Positions 56,307 to 64,000 of a stretch of DNA of 64,000 bases are shown here, in pieces. Each line of letters begins with the position of its first letter. Position 1 is the first letter of the stretch. Where the stretch lies: the NCBI RefSeq assembly GCF_018143015.1, contig NC_054748.1, positions 4,578,080 to 4,642,079 on the forward strand. The letters are read 5' to 3'. The notes under the pieces were generated by a model. That model worked only from the letters and a program-made list of their open reading frames with translations. It was not told where the DNA came from and did no database searches. The position numbers and the translations under genes were made by a program. The stretch is from Lytechinus variegatus. Lineage: Eukaryota > Echinodermata > Echinoidea > Temnopleuroida > Toxopneustidae.

Positions 56307-57338
56307 GTAAGAATGAGTATTTCCCCCTTACTTTTTGAGGTCTATCAAAAGCTATCCAGTATAAGATTAAAACATCTATGAAATTGTAATGTCAATTAAC
56401 AAATGTGAGCTTTTGCTTCCACAAAGATATTACGCATAATTGAACACTGTGAACGGCTATGAAATGCATTGAATATGTGCAATATTCCATAGGATTTAGA
56501 TAGTTCTTGTCGCAACAAATTTTAGTGCAATTCATGTAAAAAGGATAATAGACTCACAATTGATCCCCTCAATTTGAATAAAATACTTAACGCTTTCAAT
56601 TTGACCGAGAGCATGAGCACGCAAATGCCACTGTGAAAACTAGTCATACAACACAAATGAAACGAGAGTCAGTGACTAATGACCAAACAAGTATGATAAT
56701 TGACATAATAAATAAATATTTCAATAATTACTAAATATGTGACATGAAATAAATAACACCGATTTATACCATTGAAATATATATTTACAAATACCGCGTG
56801 CAAGAGAGTACTAACACCTGCAAACCAACGCTTATCAATTATCAAAATAAGAATTAAGATTTGCTCGTCTAATTCTGCAGATTCAAAATACTGTGTACCA
56901 CTTATCAGTTGCAGTGGACACGCCAAAATTTGCAATGCCTCTATTAAAAGGAAAAAGTAAACATCGCTTGCGTGTACTACAATTAGTACATGCATGTAAT
57001 TTGTATGCTTCGCTGGCTTGCATATGCTGCTTACCAGGGTCCAGGGAATTGGAAAGGAATTTGCCGCACATTTCTTGGCTAAAGTAAGACATTTTTTTGT
57101 GATTTCCCTCCTCTGCTTTCGCCTTATAGTTACCAGTTTTTAAGCATCACTGTCACATTACAGTACACTGGCACTATGCGCTGCCTGTCAATCCGAAATT
57201 TAAAATTTGACCTGTCCACCGCAGCCGATAAAATATGCACCGTATTGTGAATCTACTAAATTGCGGATTTAATTTTGTGGTAGGTTTTTTTTTCTTTATT
57301 TTATTTTTGTATATCCTCTCATTCTCCCATTTTTACAG
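56307..57338 (+). other. Intron 1 of the Ser/Thr region, phase 1, duplicated copy A
   Basis: GTAAGAATGAG donor and TCCCATTTTTACAG acceptor. The whole intron aligns with 59505-60493 (CCCCCTTACTTTT near the donor; AACATCGCTTGCGTGT and GTACATGCATGTAATTT in the middle; GTATATCCTCTCATTCTCC near the acceptor). Introns this similar arise by duplication of an exon-plus-intron block. Confidence 0.85.
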
Positions 57339-59504
57339 TAATTCTGGGAACAACCACTGCAACATCTGCCATGACACTTACGAGTACAGCGTTAACTGCA
57401 ACTTCTCCAATGACAATGACCAATGCAGTAGAAACTTCAACATCCTCAATAAGCCCAAGCAGTACAACAAATACTGTCACTTCTTCCATTACTCCTAGTA
57501 CTGCAATATCAACAACGACAATAACTATTAGTACTACAGTTACAACTACAACTTCCTTAATCACCTCGAACATTATAACAACTGCAACGTCCTTAATGAC
57601 CCCTAGTATTACAGCAATCACTGCTACATCTTCAATAACCCAAAGCACTACAGCAACAACTGCTACTTCATCAATGACTCCGAGTACTACAGCAACAACT
57701 CCCATTTATTCAATGATTACCACTACTACAGCAATTTCTACATCTTCAATGGCGACTAGTACTATCGCGACTGCTACCTCTCTAATGACAATGGGTACCT
57801 CAGAAACAACAGCAACTTATCCGATGACCCTAAGCACTTCTGCAACCGCTACTTCCTCAACAAATCCTGGTACTACACCGATTGGTGCATCTTCAATGAC
57901 GCCTAGTACTAGAGTAACTGCTACATCTTCAGTGGCGATGAGTATAACAACGACAATAACTCCATCATCTACAATGAATCCTTCTACTACATCAACAGCA
58001 GCAGCTTCCTCAGTGAACCCGAGCAGTTCTGTATCAACTGATACTTCTCCAATGAATCCTAGTGCTTCAGTAACAACTGCAGTGTCGTCAATGTCACCCA
58101 GCACTACAGCCACAACTTTAATTTCCTCAATGACTCCGAGTAGTACTGCAACAGCTACATCTTCAATTACGCCTAGTACTACATCTACTGCTACCTCTTC
58201 AATGACAATGGGTACTTCAGCTACAACAGCAATTTCTTTGCTGACCCCGAGCAATTCTGCAACAGCTGCCACTTCCTCATTTAATCCTAGTACTACTGCA
58301 ACAACTGGAACGTCCTCAATGGTACCAAGCACTGCAGGTTCCACCGTTACTTCATCAGTGACCCCGAGCAATACAGCCGCTGTTACATCGTCAATGATTC
58401 CGAGCACTTCTGCAGGAACTGCTTCTTCCACAGTGAATCCTAGTACTACAGCATCAACTGCAACATCGTCAATGGTGCCCAGCACTGCAGGTACTACGGC
58501 GACTTCATCAGTGGCCCCGAGCACTATGGCAACTGCGACATCTTCATTGACGATGGGTACTACAGGAACAACTGCAACATCTTTAATGAACCCGAGCACT
58601 TCTGCAGGAACTGCTACTTCCTCGATGAATCCTAGTACTACAGCAACAGCTGTAACGTCGTCAATGGCGCCAAGTACTGCATCAACAACAGTCACCTCAT
58701 TGATGACCCAAAGCACCTCCTTAACAAGTGCTACTTCCTCAGTAAATCCTAGTACTACAGCAACAGCTGCAACGTCGCCAATGGCGCCAAGCACTGCAGG
58801 TACTACGGCGACTTCATCAGTGGTTCCGAGCACTACAGCCGCTGCTACATCTTCAATGACGATGGGTACTACAGTAACAACTGCGGCATCTTCAATGAAC
58901 CCCAGCACTTCTGCAGGAACTGCTACTTCCTCGATGGTGCCCAGCACTGCAGGTACTACGGCGACTTCATCAGTGGCCCCGAGCACTATGGCAACTGCGA
59001 CATCTTCATTGACGATGGGTACTACAGGAACAACTGCAACATCTTTAATGGACCCGAGCACTTCTGCAGGAACTGCTACTTCCTCGATGAATCCTAGTAC
59101 CACAGCAGCAGCTGTAACGTCGTCAATGGCGCCAAGCACTGCAGCAACAACAGCAACTTCCTTGATGACCCAAAGCACCTCTGCAACAACTGCTACTTAC
59201 ACAATAAATCCTAGTACTACTGCAACAACTGCAACGTCCTCAATGGCGCCAAGCACCGCAGGTACTACGGCGACTTCATCAGTGGTTCCGAGCACTACAG
59301 CAGCTGCTACATCTTCAATGACGATGGGTACTTCAGCAACTGCTATATCTTCAATGACGATGGGTTCTACGGCAACAACTGCAACATCTTCAGTGACACC
59401 GAGCACTGCAGCAACTGCTACATCTTCAATGATGCCAAGTACTTCACCAAGTACAACGGCCGTATCCGCTACGTCATCAGAGATAGCGACCTCCACAAAT
59501 ACTG
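57339..59504 (+). CDS. Second long Ser/Thr-rich exon of the mucin-like gene
   Basis: The exon is phase 1 at both ends (G|TA ATT ... ACT G|GTAAG), 2166 bp and fully open. It begins VILGTTTATSAMTLTSTALT and continues with 13-residue units of the same type as the upstream exon, but diverged from one another, with more Ile and Leu and variants such as MTPSTTATTPIYSM. Two or three stretches near 58.5-59.3 kb are close to the higher-order unit of the upstream exon. The 1-1 symmetry means the exon can be duplicated or skipped without breaking the frame. Probably an O-glycosylated extracellular region of the same protein. Confidence 0.88.
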
Positions 59505-60493
59505 GTAAGAACAAGCATTCCCCCTTACTTTTCGAGGTCTCTCAAAAGCCTTCCAGTGTAAGTTTAAAACATCTACGAAATTGTAAAGTCAATGAAAAAA
59601 TTAGAGTTTTTGCTTCCACAAAGAATTGTGCATAATTGAACAAGGTGAACGGCTATGAAAGGATTGAGCTGGGTCTTGTCGCAACAATTTTTAGTGCAAT
59701 ACATGTAAAAAAGGACAATAGACTCCCAATTGATCCCCTCATTTTTAATAAAATTCTCAACGCTTTCAATTTGACAGAGAGCATGTGCATGCAAATGGCG
59801 CTGTGGAAACTAGTCATACAACCCAGATGAAGCTAGAGTTAGTGACCAACAACCCCCAAAATATGATAACTGACTTGATGAATAAATATGTCAATACTTA
59901 CTAAATATGTGACATAAAAGAAATAATAACGATTTCCCCCCATTAAAATATCTATAAATACCGCGTGCAAGAGTGTACTAAAACCAATAACTCAACGCTT
60001 ATTCAATTATCAAAATAAGAAAATGGATTTACCAATCTAATTCTGCAGATTCAAAATACTATGCGCCACTTATCAGTTGCAGGGGACAGGCCGAAATTTG
60101 CAATGCCTCTTAGGAAAAAGTAAACATCGCTTGCGTGTGCTACTATTAGTACATGCATGTAATTTATATGCTTCGCTGCCTTGCATATGCTGCTTACCAG
60201 GGGGTCTAGGATGGAGAGAATTTGCCACATATTTCTTGGCTAAATTTAGACAAATTTCAGTGATTTTTTCCTCCGCTTTCGCCTTCACAGTTTTTAAGCA
60301 TCACTGTCACACAATAGTACACTGGCACTATGCGCTGCCTGTCGACCCCAAATTTAGAAATTGACCTGTCCGAGGCAGCCGATAGAATGCTCACCGTATT
60401 GTGAATCTACTGAATTGCGGATTTAATTTTGTGGTACGTTATTTTTTTCTTTATTTTATTTTTGTATATCCTCTCATTCTCCTCTTTTTACAG
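59505..60493 (+). other. Intron 2 of the Ser/Thr region, phase 1, duplicated copy B
   Basis: GTAAGAACAAG donor and CCTCTTTTTACAG acceptor. Homologous to 56307-57338 over its length with scattered substitutions and small indels. It separates the second from the third Ser/Thr exon. Confidence 0.85.
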
Positions 60494-63400
60494 TAATTCT
60501 GGGAACAACCACTGCAACATCTGCCATGAAACTCACGAGTACAGCATTAACTGTAACTCCTCCAATGACAATGACCGATGCAGCAGGAACTGCAACTTCC
60601 TCAATGACTACTGCTTTTACGGCTACAACTGCAACTGCCTCAATGAACCCGAGCACTACAGCAAACACAGTCACTTCTTCCATGACTCCTAGTATTGCGA
60701 TGTCAACAACGGCAATGACTATTAGTACTACAGCTACAACTACAACTTCCTTAATCACTTTAAACATCATAACAACAACTGCAACGTCCTTAATGACCCC
60801 TAGTATTTCAGCAAACACTGCTACATCTTCAATGACCCAAAGCACTACAGCGACAACTGCTACTTCGTCAATGACTCCGAGTACTACAGCTACAACTCAC
60901 ATTTCCTCAATGAGTCCCACTTCTACAGCAACTTCTACATCTTCAATGGCGCCTAGTACTACCGCAACTGCTACCTCTCTAATGACAATTGATACTTCAG
61001 CAACAACAGCAACCTCTCCGATGACCCTAAGCAATTCTGCAACTGCTACTTCCTTAATGAATCCTAGTACTACATCAATTGGTACATCTTCAATGACGCC
61101 TAGTACTACAGCAACTGCTACATCTTCAATGAATCCTTCTACTACAGCTACCACAGCATCTTCCTCATTGAACCCGAGCAGTTCTGTACCAACTGCTACT
61201 TCTTCAATAAATCCTAGTGCTTCAGTAACAACTACAATGTCGTCAATGCTACCCAGCACTACAGCTACAACTGTAATTTCCTCAATGACTCCGAGCACTA
61301 CAGCAACTTCTACATCTTCAATGACGCCTAGTTCTACATCAACCGCTACTTCTTCAATGACAATGGGTACTTCAGCAACAACAGCAACTTCTTCGATAAC
61401 CCTAAGCACTTCGATAACAACTGCTACTTCCTCAGTAATTCCTAGTACCACATTAACAACCGCAACGTCGTCAATGGCTCCCAGCTCTACAGCAACAACG
61501 GTTCTGTCTTCAATGACAATGGATACTTCAGCAACATTAGCAACGTCCTCGGTGACCCTAAGCACTTCTACAACAACTGCTACATCTTCAACGGATCCGA
61601 GTACTACATCAATTGTTTCATCTTCAATGGAGCCTAGTACTGCAGCAACTTCTACTTCTTCAATGACAATCGGCAGTACAACAACAATTACTTCATCTTC
61701 AGTGAATCCTTCTACTACAGTAACAACAGCGGCTTCCTCAGTGAACACGGGCAGTTCTGTAACAACTGCTACTTCTCTAACGAGTCCTAGTGCATCACTA
61801 ACAACTGCAATGCCGTCATTTACACCCAGCACTACAGCTACAAATGTAATTTCCTCAGTGACCCAGAGCACTACTGCAACGGCTAGATCTTCAATAACAC
61901 CTACTTTTACATCAACTTCAGCAACAACATCAATTTCTTCGATAACCCTAACCACCTCTGCAACAACTGCTGCATCTTCAATGACGCCTAGTACTACACC
62001 AATTGCTACATCGTCAATGACACCTAGTACTCCAGTAATTGCTGCATCTTCAATGACAATGGGTATTACAACAACGGGTACATCTTTAATGAATCCTAGT
62101 ACTACATCAACCGCTACCTCTTCAATGACTATGGGTACTTCGGCAACAACAACTTCTTCGATGACCCTAAGCACTTCTGCATTAACCGCTACTTCTTCAG
62201 TAAATCCTTTTACTACAGCGACAGCTCCTACTTTAACAATGACTCCAAGTACTACAGCTTCTACTCACATTTCCTCAATAAGTCCAACTGCTACAGCAAC
62301 GTCTACATCTCCAATGACGACAATTGCTACATCAACTGCTACCTCTTCCATCACAATGGGTACTTCAGCAATAACACCAACTTCTTCGATAACCCTAGGC
62401 ACATCTGTAACAATTGTTACATCTTCAACGACATTGGGTACAACAACAACAACAACAACAACTCAATCATCTTCAATGAATCCTTCTACTACAGCAACAG
62501 TAGATTCCTCAATGAACCCGACCAGTTCTGTAACAACTGCTACTTCTCTAACGAGTCCTAGTGCTTCAGTAACAACTGAAATGTCGTCAATGTCACCCAG
62601 CACTACAGCTACAACTGTAATTTCCTCAATGAACCCGAGTTCTACTGCAACGGCTACATCTTTAATTACGCCTAGTACTACATCAACTACTACTTCTTCA
62701 ATGACGCCTAGTACTACAGCAACTGCTACATCTTTAATGATAATGGGTATTACTACAACAATAACTCCGTCATCTTCAATGAATCCTTCTACTACAGCAA
62801 CAACAGCAACTTCCCCAATAACCCCGATCAGTTCTGTAACAACTGCTACATCGTCCATGAATCCTAGTGCCTTAGTAAAAACTGCAATGTCGTCAATGTC
62901 ACCCAGCACTACAGTTTCAACTGTAATTTCCTCAATGACCCCGAGTACTACTGCAACGGCTACATCTTCATCGACGCCTAGTTCTACATCTTCTGCTACC
63001 TCTTCAATTACAATGGGTACTTCAGCAACAACATCAACTTTAGTGATGACTATAAGCACTTCTGCAACAACTGCTACTTCCTCATCGAATCCTAGTTCTA
63101 CTGCAGCATCAACAACAACGTCTTCATTGGCGCCCAGCACTACGTCAACAACTGCTGCATCTTCAATGAATCCTAGTACTACTGCATCGGTTACATCTTC
63201 AATGACGCCTGGTATTGCATCAACTGCTACCTTTTCAATGGCAATGGATACTTCAGCAACAACAGCAACTTCTTCGATAAACCTAAGCACTTCTCCAACA
63301 ACTGCTACTTCCTCAGTAATTCCTAGTACTACTACAACAACTGCAACTTCGTCAATGGTACCCAGCACTGCAGCTACAACTGTAATTTCCTCAATGACCC

Positions 63401-64000
63401 CGAGCACTACAGCAACAATTGCTACTCCATCAATGACTCCGAGTACTACAGCTACAACTCCCATTTCCTCTGTGAGTCCCACTACTCCAGCAACTTCTAC
63501 ATCTTCAATGACGCCAAGTGCTACATCAACTGATACCTCTTCAATGACAATGGGTACTTCAGCAACAACAGCAACTTCTTTCATGACCCTAAGCACTTCT
63601 GCAATAACTGCTACATCTTCAATGAATCCTAGTACTCCAGCAACTGTTACACCTTCAACGACAATGGGTATTACAACAACGACAACAACAATTTCATCAT
63701 CTTCAATGACTCCTACTACAGCAACAACATCAGCTTCCCCAATGAACTCGGACAGTTCTGTAATAACTGCTACTTCTTCAATGAATCCTAGTGCTTCAGT
63801 AGCAACTGCAATGTCGTCAATGTCACTCAGCACTACAGCTACAACTGTAATTTCCTCAATGACTCCGAGCACTACTGCAACGGCTACATCTTCAATGACG
63901 CCTACTATTACATTAACTGCTACCCCTTTAATGACAATGGGTACTTCAGCAACAACATCAACTTTAACTCCCAGCACTACAGCTACAACTGTAATGTTCT
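60494..64000 (+). CDS. Third long Ser/Thr-rich exon, runs off the window
   Basis: It starts phase 1 with VILGTTTATSAMKLTSTALT, nearly the same as the previous exon. It is open in one frame to the last base of the window (at least 1168 codons). Its first ~150 residues align unit by unit with 57339 onward. Later units are diverged MTPSTTATATSS-type repeats with inserts such as poly-Thr (about 62443-62460). No cysteine-rich, SEA, VWD, EGF or transmembrane segment appears before the window ends, so the anchor or assembly domains, if any, lie downstream. Confidence 0.88.

Noticed and set aside
57319-63977. Minus-strand frames of 100-500 codons opposite the two later Ser/Thr exons
   Set aside because: Same cause as above: period-13 codon structure leaves one antisense frame free of stops.
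43948-64000. Bacterial Ser/Thr-rich adhesin contamination
   Set aside because: Introns with GT-AG ends, phase-1 junctions and duplicated introns, and animal SINE/MITE content on the same sequence, exclude a bacterial origin.

Overview
This 64-kb window is AT-rich animal nuclear DNA. Genes are split by GT-AG introns. Non-coding DNA is dense with SINEs, LINE fragments, Penelope-like remnants, foldback/MITE elements and (TA)n, (TAG)n and poly-C/G tracts. A 1.1-kb repeat opening with the CTCACCTGCGAAGC motif, and SINEs with GCGCTTTGAGCACC-type bodies, fit a marine invertebrate deuterostome. From memory I favour an echinoderm, probably a sea urchin; this is inference, not a database match. No bacterial, organellar or CRISPR-like content was seen.

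Two host genes can be supported. (1) A tetraspanin on the + strand: five consecutive coding exons between 9036 and 14747 cover TM1 (end), EC1, TM2, TM3, the CCG-bearing EC2, TM4 and the C-terminus. The first coding exon was not found. Its introns hold a 765-bp TTAA-flanked element, a LINE tail, a CACAGTG-rich array and a MITE inserted in that array. (2) A giant secreted or membrane mucin-like gene on the + strand from about 43.3 kb past the end of the window. It has a candidate signal-peptide exon (43309-43394), one enormous exon (43948-56306), and two further long exons (57339-59504 and 60494 to beyond 64000), joined by phase-1 introns. About half of all residues are Ser/Thr. The basic unit is about 13 residues. 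In 45.6-54.9 kb these units are organised into a 64-residue (192-bp), five-part higher-order repeat present in close to 50 near-identical tandem copies, while the flanking units are strongly diverged. The two introns inside the gene are homologous, so exon plus intron was duplicated as a block.

The stretch 14.7-43.3 kb has no convincing gene. It is a mosaic of mobile-element debris: three copies of a 166-bp TA-flanked palindromic MITE, two pairs of TTAA-flanked foldback MITEs (one pair starting at 7.6 kb), an ~800-bp foldback element, a nested palindrome cluster at 15.2-16.1 kb, a TIR-bounded array of nuclear-receptor-like half-sites at 29.5-30.6 kb, LINE reverse-transcriptase scraps at 32.1 and 41.0 kb, and several Penelope-like 3' ends with hammerhead-ribozyme-like cores at 26-31.5 kb. 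Of particular interest is a SINE at 20.4 kb whose head resembles 7SL RNA rather than tRNA.

The mucin array shows clear sequence-quality warnings: an indel-rich block at about 44.6-45.65 kb and three isolated single-base losses inside otherwise perfect repeats. These should be settled before the protein model is used.
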